A stretch of DNA of 27,841 nucleotides, from positions 1 to 27,841 of the forward strand of contig CALFYS010000057.1 in NCBI GenBank assembly GCA_937952245.1. Direction: 5' to 3'. A program made the position numbers and the translations under genes. This DNA is from an uncultured Alphaproteobacteria bacterium (GTDB taxonomy: Bacteria > Pseudomonadota > Alphaproteobacteria > Puniceispirillales > UBA1172). This document shows, piece after piece, positions 1 to 7,800 of the stretch; within the stretch, counting starts at the first letter, position 1; each line of letters starts with the position of its first letter. The notes under the pieces are model-generated. The model had not been told where the DNA came from. It was given only the letters and a program-made list of their open reading frames with translations, and did not search any database.

Positions 1-5
1 TTAAA

Positions 6-1154
6 TCATAAGGCAGATAACCGTTCCGGCAATTGTTGGATCGCCGCTACCTCGGCGTTGGCGAAGGCAAAGCGCAGGTACCGCTCTTGGCCTTTACCGA
101 AGAAATCGCCGGGGATGGTCAGGACACCGACGGTCTTGGCCATGGTTTCCGCCACGTTCAGGCTGGTGTCTTGAAACGGATGGCGGACATAACCGAAATA
201 CGCCCCCATGGCGGCAATCTCAAACCCAGCAATATCATCAAACGCTTGGCGAAAAGCCGCCGCCCGTTCGGCCATTTTTTCATTATTATCCTGCCGCCAG
301 CCTTGGAGGGAATGGATCATCGGGGCGATGGCCTGTTGGCCAACACGGGGGGCGCAAATCTGAATGTTATCCATGATCTTGGCCATTTCTTGGATCGCGT
401 TTGTGCTGGTGCAAACAGCCCCAAGCCGATGGCCGGGGATGCAATAGGCTTTCGAAAAACTATAGAGCAGAATTAATCTTTCGCGCCCGGGGTGGTTCAG
501 CAAATCATGGCGCGGGGCATCTTGGGTGATGAAATCACGATAGGTCTCATCCAAAATCAGCCAGATGCCGCGGTCATGGCAAAGCGTCAGTATCGCCGAT
601 AAATGATCCGGCGGATAAATCGCCCCTGTGGGATTGTTCGGGGAGACCAAGGCCAAGGCTTTGGTGGTGGGGGTGATGGCTTGTGCAATATCATCAAGGC
701 TGGGGATAAAGCCATGTTCCGCCAAGGCGGGAACGCTTGCCGTCTTGATGCCCAACATGGACAGGGTGGATTCATGGTTGAAATACCCAGGCTCGGTCAT
801 CAGCACCGTCTCACCCGCCCCCGCCACGGTTAAGGCGGAGATGATAAACGCCTGATTGCATCCAGAGGTGATCAAGATTTGATCCATGGCAAGAGGCTGG
901 CCATAAACGCGAGTCATTTCTTGGGCATAGGCCTGCCGCAAGGAAGGCTCGCCTTCGATGTCACCATAACTCAGGCTGGATTGGTCAGCGGCAACGTCTT
1001 TTAACGCGGTGATCAGGTCAGGATGAGGCGGATAGCCAGGGACCGCTTGCGACAGATCAATAAGTGGGCCATGGGCGTTGTCATAGGCATTGATCCAGTT
1101 TTGCACAATGGCCACCGGCGGCGCGGTCAATTGGGTAATGGCAGGGTTGAACAT
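6..1154 (-). CDS. PLP-dependent class I/II aminotransferase
   Basis: This is a 382-residue fold-type I pyridoxal-phosphate aminotransferase, expected to act in the cytosol on an amino acid and a 2-oxo acid. The substrate cannot be read from the sequence. Visible family landmarks are the SPNNPTGA motif (about residues 171-178), the cofactor-contacting Asp in LDETY (Asp202), the Schiff-base lysine in SFSKAYCIPGHRLG (Lys235), and a C-terminal RYLRFAFA segment carrying the expected carboxylate-binding Arg. The length is normal for the family. The ATG is preceded on the minus strand by AGAGGA about six bases upstream, which supports this start. It is divergent from the YheT-type hydrolase. A duplicated 16-bp promoter element lies just upstream. 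The stop codon is only six bases from the window edge, so any downstream operon partner is not visible. Confidence 0.9.
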   Translation of the reverse strand: MFNPAITQLTAPPVAIVQNWINAYDNAHGPLIDLSQAVPGYPPHPDLITALKDVAADQSSLSYGDIEGEPSLRQAYAQEMTRVYGQPLAMDQILITSGCNQAFIISALTVAGAGETVLMTEPGYFNHESTLSMLGIKTASVPALAEHGFIPSLDDIAQAITPTTKALALVSPNNPTGAIYPPDHLSAILTLCHDRGIWLILDETYRDFITQDAPRHDLLNHPGRERLILLYSFSKAYCIPGHRLGAVCTSTNAIQEMAKIMDNIQICAPRVGQQAIAPMIHSLQGWRQDNNEKMAERAAAFRQAFDDIAGFEIAAMGAYFGYVRHPFQDTSLNVAETMAKTVGVLTIPGDFFGKGQERYLRFAFANAEVAAIQQLPERLSAL

Positions 1155-1177
1155 AACATCCTCTTCACTGATGATTA

Positions 1178-1209
1178 ACCATACTGAAAATTGACCATAA
1201 TGAAAATTC
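1178..1209 (-). promoter_or_regulatory. Tandem 16-bp direct repeat overlapping a putative promoter
   Basis: Two adjacent 16-base copies (1178-1193 and 1194-1209) match ACCATAMTGAAAATTS, differing at only two positions. Read on the minus strand, the upstream copy supplies TTTTCA (1201-1206) and the downstream copy TATGGT (1178-1183) at exactly 17-bp spacing. That resembles a sigma-70 promoter with 4/6 matches in each box, lying 24 bases upstream of the aminotransferase ATG. Whether the repeat is a regulator site or just a duplicated promoter is unknown. Confidence 0.35.
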
Positions 1210-1325
1210 AGATTTCGCGATGGCGGTTTTGAAGGGGCTGGATCAAGCCGGAAAAATCACTATATGAAGAGTATCTCAGCCAGTTTGTTGGCTTGATCAA
1301 TAAAGACCAAAAGAAAAGATACCCA

Positions 1326-2300
1326 ATGGCTATGATCCGCCATGATATTCCCAACCTGCCGCCCTTTAGGGGGGAGGCCTTGCCATGGATTGGTGGTGAT
1401 CTTCAAACGTTGAAATCCACCATTCTTGGGGATGCGCCTCGACTGTCTCAGCAAGGCGAGATGCTGACCTTACCGCTTGAAGATGGTGATGCTTTGACGG
1501 CGATGTTGCACCGCCCACTTGAGGCAAAAGGCGTTTTCATCATCATCCATGGTCTGACAGGCTGTATGGATTCCCACCATGTTCTGCAAATGGCGAAAGC
1601 GGGATTGGCGCAATCCTATGCGGTCTTGCGGGTTAATATGCGCGGGGCAGGGCCTTCGGCATCACTATCCCGTCGCCGCTATTCAGCAAAATCAGGGGCG
1701 GATTTATTGCCCTTTATTCGCGCCATGGAACAGGCTTTTCCTGATGTCCCGATGATGATGGTGGCGCATTCCATTGGCGGGGCGGCGGCGTTGAATATGA
1801 TGGTTGACCATGGTGATGAATTGGGCGGGCTTAATGCCCTTGCGGTGGTGGCCGCTCCTCTTGATCTGCACGATGCCAGCACGCGATTTCACCATCCCCG
1901 CAATCAGCCTTATGTTCAGTATATGTTAAAACGGCTGAAGGCTATGGCCATGGCGATGCCTGATTTAACCCCTGAGCAAAAAGCCCTGATCAAAACCTGC
2001 CGATCAATTCGGCAATTTGATGATGTCATGACCGCGCCAATGATGGGGTTTCAAAACGCCGATGATTATTACACCGCGGGCAGCACGCATCAGAAATTAG
2101 ACCATCCCCAAAGACCGCTTTTATTGATCCACGGTGATAATGACAGTCTTGTTGGCGATGGGGCGTTGCGCGCCTTGCCGCCGATGAAAAACCGTTCGGT
2201 ATTGATCAGCCGTGGCGGCGGTCATGTGGGGTTTCATGATGACCAAGGGCCATGGTTGCCGCGGGTTATTCTGGCATGGATGAAATCATTTCAAGGTTAA
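1326..2300 (+). CDS. YheT-family alpha/beta hydrolase
   Basis: This 324-residue cytosolic alpha/beta-hydrolase resembles the YheT/COG0429 group, whose members are putative esterases with poorly defined substrates. The N-terminal FRGEALPWIGGDLQTL stretch is typical of that group. An oxyanion-hole HGLTG lies near residues 75-79, the nucleophile elbow AHSIGG places the catalytic Ser at about 149, an Asp lies in the GDNDSLV loop near 273, and the catalytic His sits in GGGHVGF near 300. A longer reading from a TTG at 1293 exists, but the ATG at 1326 starts where family homology begins. The Shine-Dalgarno is weak for either start. The upstream neighbour is divergent, and an EamA transporter follows after 95 bases in the same direction. 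Function beyond hydrolase is not assignable. Confidence 0.85.
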   Translation: MAMIRHDIPNLPPFRGEALPWIGGDLQTLKSTILGDAPRLSQQGEMLTLPLEDGDALTAMLHRPLEAKGVFIIIHGLTGCMDSHHVLQMAKAGLAQSYAVLRVNMRGAGPSASLSRRRYSAKSGADLLPFIRAMEQAFPDVPMMMVAHSIGGAAALNMMVDHGDELGGLNALAVVAAPLDLHDASTRFHHPRNQPYVQYMLKRLKAMAMAMPDLTPEQKALIKTCRSIRQFDDVMTAPMMGFQNADDYYTAGSTHQKLDHPQRPLLLIHGDNDSLVGDGALRALPPMKNRSVLISRGGGHVGFHDDQGPWLPRVILAWMKSFQG

Positions 2301-2395
2301 TTCCGTGTTGGCCTGATTGTTCCTGTTGGTTCTAAAAACGCTGGTCACGACCTCGCTTTCGTGCAAATGTTTTCCATCATTATTTTGAGGCGTCC

Positions 2396-3328
2396 ATGCT
2401 CGATAGGTTTAAAGAAATTCCGCCGTCAACACGAGGGGCCATTCTGTTGGTCACGGGGATTTCTGTTTTCGGGTTTTCGGATAACCTGACCTTGCTGGTT
2501 TCGGATCAAGTGGGGGTGGGGCAATTTCACTTCAGCCGATCTTTAATCGCGGTGTTTATGGTGCTGGCCTTGGGGCGGATTTTCGGCCTTGGGGTTTGGC
2601 CAAAAAATTGGAAACCTGTGTTGGCGCGGACGGTTTTTATCGTCACGTCCATGCTGCTGTATTTCAGCGTCTTGCCCATGATGCCCATCGCGGAAGCGGG
2701 GGCGGGGCTGTTTACCTCCCCAATTTTTGTGCTGATTTTTTCAACCGTGTTGTTTCGGGAAAAAATTGGCTGGCGACGGGTGATGGCGGTGGCGATTGGC
2801 AGCACGGGGGTCTTGCTGGTGTTAAAGCCCGGCGGTGATGGCTTTACCATTTACCATCTTCTTCCGGTGATGGCGGGGGCGTGTTATGCCATCGGCTCGA
2901 TCATCACCTATCGTTATTGTCAGGATGAAAGCCCGCTGGCTATATTAATGGCATTCTTGATTGGCATTGGCACTTGCGGGGTCTTGACCACATCTGGGTT
3001 GACCATCTTTCCGGCCTCGCCTGAATTGATCGCCGAAGCGCCATTTTTATTCAGCCCATGGCGGGGAGTTGACCTTGCTTTTTGGGGTTGGATGATGGCC
3101 ATTGCTTTGGGCGCGTCCATCGCCTTATCCCTGATGACCAGAGCGTATCAGCTGACCCAAACCAGCTACGCGGCGATTTATGAATATGCTTATGTCATCT
3201 CGGCGGGGTTTTTTGGCTGGGCATTTTGGGGGATCACCCCGGGGCTGATCAGTATTTTGGGCATTGCGCTGATTATCACCGCAGGAGTGATCATTGTCAT
3301 AGCCCAGCAAAATATCGCATCAGAATAA
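2396..3328 (+). CDS. EamA/DMT-superfamily transporter
   Basis: This is a 310-residue inner-membrane protein of the drug/metabolite transporter superfamily. It shows about ten hydrophobic segments arranged as two EamA repeats. The first repeat ends with the conserved GWRRVMAVAIGSTGVLLVLKPGG region (split here: GWRRVMAVAIG then STGVLLVLKPGG, residues about 123-147). The second ends with ISILGIALIITAGVIIVIA. Members usually export metabolites or amino acids; the substrate cannot be told. The ATG is preceded by GAGG about six bases upstream. A small hairpin lies between its stop and the next gene, so the following RND operon may have its own promoter or be reached by read-through. The length is typical and nothing appears truncated. 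Confidence 0.88.
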   Translation: MLDRFKEIPPSTRGAILLVTGISVFGFSDNLTLLVSDQVGVGQFHFSRSLIAVFMVLALGRIFGLGVWPKNWKPVLARTVFIVTSMLLYFSVLPMMPIAEAGAGLFTSPIFVLIFSTVLFREKIGWRRVMAVAIGSTGVLLVLKPGGDGFTIYHLLPVMAGACYAIGSIITYRYCQDESPLAILMAFLIGIGTCGVLTTSGLTIFPASPELIAEAPFLFSPWRGVDLAFWGWMMAIALGASIALSLMTRAYQLTQTSYAAIYEYAYVISAGFFGWAFWGITPGLISILGIALIITAGVIIVIAQQNIASE

Positions 3329-3347
3329 CCTTGCAAATCGGCATCTG

Positions 3348-3366
3348 ACCCCTATCTAAAAGGGGT
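3348..3366 (+). repeat. Small stem-loop between transporter gene and RND operon
   Basis: ACCCCT (3348-3353) and AGGGGT (3361-3366) form a perfect 6-bp stem with a 7-base loop. No T-run follows on either strand, so it is not a classical intrinsic terminator. It may be a weak terminator, an mRNA-processing hairpin or chance. It ends 42 bases before the start codon at 3409. Confidence 0.3.
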
Positions 3367-3408
3367 AGTCGGTTGATCTCTATTCTCCGAAATATTGTGG
3401 AGAACATT

Positions 3409-6400
3409 ATGTTTCTAATGTCATCGTTGTTTTCGCGTTATGCTGACCTTGTGGTGCGGCGTAAATTTCTTCTGTCGTTCTTAAGCTTGATCGCAGGTTT
3501 CGCGGTTATTGCGGGCATCCCGAATCTGACGTTGGATACAGATGGTCGGGTGTTTATGGATGACCAAAACCCCGATAAAATTATGCTTGATCGGTTTGAA
3601 CAGGAATACGCCAAGGATGATACATTAAGCATCGCCATCGCCCCCCAAGATGGTGAGGTGTTTACCCCTGAAACATTAGCGGTGATCGAATCCCTAACCG
3701 AAGACGCGTGGAACTTGCCTTATGTGCGGCTTGTCTCATCGGTGACGCGGTTTCAAAACACCTATGCCGATGGCGATATTGGTCTGGTGGTCGAAGACTT
3801 GGTGGTTGACCCCTATAATGTCACCCCCGAAGAAGCGGCGGCGGCAAAGGCGACAGCCTTATCGCGTATCGAATTAGACCGCAATTTGATCAATCGGGAC
3901 GCGTCGGTGACTCAAATCGGCGTCATCTTCCGTTTGCCCGGCTTAGACCTGACCCGCGAAATCCCTGAAATTATGGAAGAGTTGATTCCATTGATTGAGG
4001 CGTATCGCGCCCAACATCCGGACATTAAATTTTATTATACGGGCAGCGTGCCGTTGGGCTATCAATTTAACGTCGCCTCCCAAGATGATGGCGCGACCTT
4101 AACCCCCGCTATGTTGGTGGCCATGCTGGCGGTTGTTGGGTTTTTATTGCGCACCGTCACCGGTGTTTTCTGCGTCACCGTGGTGGCGGTATTATCCGCG
4201 TTGATTTCCCTTGGGTCATTGGGCTGGACGTATATCCCGCTGAATTCAGCCACCGCCATTGCGCCACTGATGATCATCACCCTTGCCGTGGCCAGCACCG
4301 TGCATATGCTGTCTTCCGCGCGGCAGACCATGGCGGTGACCAATGATCGCCGCGAATGGGCGCGGAAAGCGATTGCGGATCATGGCTTGGCGATTACCAT
4401 CGCGTGTTTGACCACCGCCATCGGGTTCTTGTCGCTGAACTTTTCCATCTCACCGCCTTTCCGGCAATTGGGCAATATGGTGGCGGCAGGGATGCTGGGG
4501 ATTTGGGTCTATACCCTGACGCTGTTGCCGACATTGATCATGATCCTCCCGGGCAAACAAAAAGCGAATACCGCTGGTATTGACCGTGTCATGCAAGGGT
4601 TTGGTGAATTTGTCATCCGCAATCAACGCCGCCTTTTATTGGGGATTCCGGTGGTGATTGTCGCGTTCAGCGCGGGCATCGCCTCCATCAAATTGGAAGA
4701 TGATTTCTTGCGGTATTTTGATGAACGTTATGAAATGCGGCAGGCCACTGATTATTTTGAAGATAATTTGGGCGGCTTGAACGTCTTGGAATACGCGCTG
4801 GAAACAGGGGTGGAAAGCGGCATTAATAATGTTGATTATCTGGCCAAGGTGGAAGCGTTTACCACGTTCTTGCGGGCGCAACCTGAAGTCAGCCACGTGC
4901 GGTCCATCAGTGATATTATCAAACAATTGAACATGAATATGAACGGCGATGACGCGTCGTTTTATCGCTTGCCCAAGAGTGATGAGGAAGTGTCCCAATA
5001 TCTCTTCCTTTATGAATTGTCCCTTGGCTATGGTATGGATTTGACCGATCAGATTAATATTGATCGGTCGGCGATCCGTGTGACGGCTTATGTGCCGCGC
5101 ACCACCACCGCCAGCATGATTGCCCTTGATGGCCGTATTCAAGATTGGTTCCAAAATAATGCACCGGAGCTGACCAGCCCTGTCACAGGCCAGACCCATG
5201 TTTACACCATGATCTCCGCCCGTGATGTGCCGGCGATGCTGCAAGGCACGTTGCTGGCTTTGGTGTTTATTTCCTTTATTATTTTGCTGGTTCTGCGTGA
5301 TGTGAAATTAGGCATCATTAGCCTTGTGCCGAATTTAATTCCTGCCGCCATGGCGTTTGGGTTATGGGGATATTCTGTCGGCACGGTGACCTTGGCGGTG
5401 TCGATTGTGGTTGCCATGACCTTAGGCATTGTGGTGGATGATACGGTGCATTTCATGTTGAAATATGCCGAAGCCAAAAAGCGTGGAGAGACCGCGGAAA
5501 ACGCTGTCCGTTATGCGTTTAAATCGGTCGGCATGGCATTGACGGTCACTTCACTTGGATTGGTATTAGGCTTTATAATCTTGGGGATGTCTGGATTTGC
5601 GGTTAATCGCGATTTGGCAAGGCTGACGGCGATCACCTTAAGCTTTGCTTTATTTGTTGATTTCCTCTTCCTGCCCCCATTGTTGATATGGATGGATAAA
5701 ATGAAAAAGACACGACTGCCCAATAAGGCTGTTGCCGCAACATTGGCTTTGGCGGTTTTATTGCCGCTCGGCATGATGGCCGCCCCGGCCATGGCATCGG
5801 CGGAAAAAGGCCTTCAGATTGCCCAAGAACAAGACAAGCGTGACCTCGGCTGGGGTGATTTCAGCGTTGTAGGGCGGATGGTGTTGAAAAACAAAGCCGG
5901 CAAAGAAAGCGTGCGCGAATTTAAAACCATGACCTTTGAAGAAGCCGATCCAACCCTTGGCGATAAAAGCGTGATTGTCTTCACCCGCCCTAGAGATGTT
6001 CGGGGAACATCGCTGTTAACCCATTCCAATATTGAACCCGAAGATGACAACCAATGGCTGTTCCTGCCCGCGTTAAAACGGGTGAAGCGAATTTCATCAT
6101 CAAACCGTACCGGAAAATTTGTCTCGTCTGAATTTTCTTATGAAGATTTAGGGTCAGAAGAAGTGGATGATAACACCTATCTTTGGCTTGAAGACCTGCC
6201 GTGCCCCGGGGCGGAAGACCTGACCTGTGCCAAGGTTGAAATCACGCCAAAGAATAAAAAATCCGGCTATTCAAAGCGCATCGCCTTTATTGATTTGGAC
6301 GAATATCGGAATTATCAGGTGGAGTATTACAACCGCCGTGGTGACCTTGAAAAAACCCTGACCTTTAGTGATTACCGCCAGTATTTAGGCCAATATTGGC

Positions 6401-6540
6401 GCGCCCATGCCATGGATATGAAGAATGTCCAAACCGGCAAATCCACCACATTGGAATGGGATGAATATTTGTTTCAATCAGGGCTGACCGTTGAAACGTT
6501 TGAGCCGAAATCATTGCCGAAATTATCACGCGGGAAATGA
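3409..6540 (+). CDS. RND/MMPL transporter fused to LolA-like lipid-carrier domain
   Basis: This 1043-residue envelope protein has two parts. Residues 1 to about 760 form an MMPL/RND permease: one N-terminal TM (about 20-40), a periplasmic loop, a TM bundle (about 233-388), a second periplasmic loop, and a second bundle (about 612-763) with the motif GIVVDDTVHFMLKYAEAKKRG split as GIVVDDTVHF / MLKYAEAKKRG near 673-693. Residues 799-1043 resemble the outer-membrane lipoprotein-sorting (LolA-like) family usually encoded by a separate neighbouring gene. The junction (765-798) looks like a complete signal peptide: MKKTRLPNK, a hydrophobic core, then AMASA. After 12 RND segments the chain should be cytoplasmic, so this 13th segment would carry the LolA domain into the periplasm. 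A TTG start at 3373 is possible, but GGAGA at 3399-3403 favours the ATG at 3409. The stop overlaps the next gene. Confidence 0.85.
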   Translation: MFLMSSLFSRYADLVVRRKFLLSFLSLIAGFAVIAGIPNLTLDTDGRVFMDDQNPDKIMLDRFEQEYAKDDTLSIAIAPQDGEVFTPETLAVIESLTEDAWNLPYVRLVSSVTRFQNTYADGDIGLVVEDLVVDPYNVTPEEAAAAKATALSRIELDRNLINRDASVTQIGVIFRLPGLDLTREIPEIMEELIPLIEAYRAQHPDIKFYYTGSVPLGYQFNVASQDDGATLTPAMLVAMLAVVGFLLRTVTGVFCVTVVAVLSALISLGSLGWTYIPLNSATAIAPLMIITLAVASTVHMLSSARQTMAVTNDRREWARKAIADHGLAITIACLTTAIGFLSLNFSISPPFRQLGNMVAAGMLGIWVYTLTLLPTLIMILPGKQKANTAGIDRVMQGFGEFVIRNQRRLLLGIPVVIVAFSAGIASIKLEDDFLRYFDERYEMRQATDYFEDNLGGLNVLEYALETGVESGINNVDYLAKVEAFTTFLRAQPEVSHVRSISDIIKQLNMNMNGDDASFYRLPKSDEEVSQYLFLYELSLGYGMDLTDQINIDRSAIRVTAYVPRTTTASMIALDGRIQDWFQNNAPELTSPVTGQTHVYTMISARDVPAMLQGTLLALVFISFIILLVLRDVKLGIISLVPNLIPAAMAFGLWGYSVGTVTLAVSIVVAMTLGIVVDDTVHFMLKYAEAKKRGETAENAVRYAFKSVGMALTVTSLGLVLGFIILGMSGFAVNRDLARLTAITLSFALFVDFLFLPPLLIWMDKMKKTRLPNKAVAATLALAVLLPLGMMAAPAMASAEKGLQIAQEQDKRDLGWGDFSVVGRMVLKNKAGKESVREFKTMTFEEADPTLGDKSVIVFTRPRDVRGTSLLTHSNIEPEDDNQWLFLPALKRVKRISSSNRTGKFVSSEFSYEDLGSEEVDDNTYLWLEDLPCPGAEDLTCAKVEITPKNKKSGYSKRIAFIDLDEYRNYQVEYYNRRGDLEKTLTFSDYRQYLGQYWRAHAMDMKNVQTGKSTTLEWDEYLFQSGLTVETFEPKSLPKLSRGK

Positions 6541-7793
6541 TGATCGCAAAAGACCCAAGAAACTGGCCTCGATATTTTGCAAGTGGGGTCATGGCGCTCA
6601 GCCTGCCGTTCTGCCTTCATGCTGGTGTAGTGGCGGCTGAAGAATCTGACGCGGGTTTGTTCGACCAATGGGATGTTGAACATTACGGGTCACTTGAGGC
6701 GACGGTGGATTATTTCCCCCGTGATGCCGCCTATGATCAGCAAGATGATGTCATGGCCACGGTTGAAGCCAATCCGGTCATGATCATCACCGGTGATCAA
6801 TCCGAAATTGTCCTTGAACCTCGTCTGGTCGCCCCTAAACATGGTCATGCTTTTGTCGATTTAAAAGAAGGTTTTGTCACCACCTCTTTGGGGGAGATGG
6901 ATCTCTTGGTTGGGGCAACAACCGAATTTTGGGGGAAGAACGAAGCGGCCAATCTGGTGGATATTATCAACACCAAAGATTACACCATGGGGCTGCAATC
7001 CGGTGAAAAACAAGGGATGCCCATGGTGAAATTGGGGCAAGCCTTGGGCCCAGGTTATCTTGATCTTTATGTCATGCCGATCTTTATCGAGAACCGCTAC
7101 GCTGGCGCGCAATCGCGATTGCGCCCGAATATGGCTTATCGCCCCGGGGTCAGCCGTTATCAAGCGGGGGTTGATCGGCAAGATACCTCAACCGCTATCC
7201 GTTATTCAGGATATTACGGCGATCTTGATTATGGCATCAGCGCGTTTCAAGGCATCACCCGTGACCCGGGGGCGGTGATTGATGGCGGGAATTTGCTGCC
7301 GCTTTATCATGACATCACCCAATATGGTGTTGACCTGCAATGGACAACAGGTGAGACGATTTACAAAACAGAGTTGATCCAGCGAGGCGATCAATTGAAT
7401 CAAAGCGGGATTGAAGATGATTACACCGCGGGTATCGCCGGTCTAGAACATACGCTTTATGGAATCATGGACAGCCAAGGCGATTTGGCGCTCTTTGCTG
7501 AATATGCCCATGACAGCCGCGGTGATGATGCCGCCAGCGGGTTGCAAAATGATCTCTTTATGGGCGGTATTCTGTCGATGAATGATGTTGATGATACGCA
7601 GTATCGCGTCATTATCGGCTATGATCTTGATGAAGCGTCGCGCAGTGTTACGGCTGAATATTCCCGCCGCGTGACAACAGGGGTGACGTTGGAAGCGTCT
7701 TTTTATCACCCTGATCAAATGTCAAAGGATACCCATTTTTATTCATTTGATCGCGATACACGGCTGCATACCGCGATCAAATATTCGTGGTGA
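6537..7793 (+). CDS. Predicted outer-membrane beta-barrel protein
   Basis: This is a 418-residue exported protein. Residues 10-34 form a signal peptide ending near GVVAA/EES. The mature part is rich in alternating hydrophobic/polar strands and in Tyr, Gly and Asp, with no TM helices, and ends in an aromatic residue (YSW), as outer-membrane barrels commonly do. It resembles in general character the DUF1302-type porin-like proteins found beside RND and LolA-like genes, but I cannot assign it to a named family with certainty. Its ATG overlaps the stop of the RND-LolA fusion (ATGATGA), with a second possible start at 6540, so translation is likely coupled. The context suggests the outer-membrane end of the same trans-envelope system. 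It ends seven bases from the convergent creatinase gene with no obvious terminator between. Confidence 0.7.
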   Translation: MMIAKDPRNWPRYFASGVMALSLPFCLHAGVVAAEESDAGLFDQWDVEHYGSLEATVDYFPRDAAYDQQDDVMATVEANPVMIITGDQSEIVLEPRLVAPKHGHAFVDLKEGFVTTSLGEMDLLVGATTEFWGKNEAANLVDIINTKDYTMGLQSGEKQGMPMVKLGQALGPGYLDLYVMPIFIENRYAGAQSRLRPNMAYRPGVSRYQAGVDRQDTSTAIRYSGYYGDLDYGISAFQGITRDPGAVIDGGNLLPLYHDITQYGVDLQWTTGETIYKTELIQRGDQLNQSGIEDDYTAGIAGLEHTLYGIMDSQGDLALFAEYAHDSRGDDAASGLQNDLFMGGILSMNDVDDTQYRVIIGYDLDEASRSVTAEYSRRVTTGVTLEASFYHPDQMSKDTHFYSFDRDTRLHTAIKYSW

Positions 7794-7800
7794 TCAGCCG

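Noticed and set aside
4636..5244. 202-residue minus-strand open frame inside the RND gene
   Set aside because: It lies antisense to a clearly conserved coding region and its product shows no recognisable domain; it is a shadow of the real frame.
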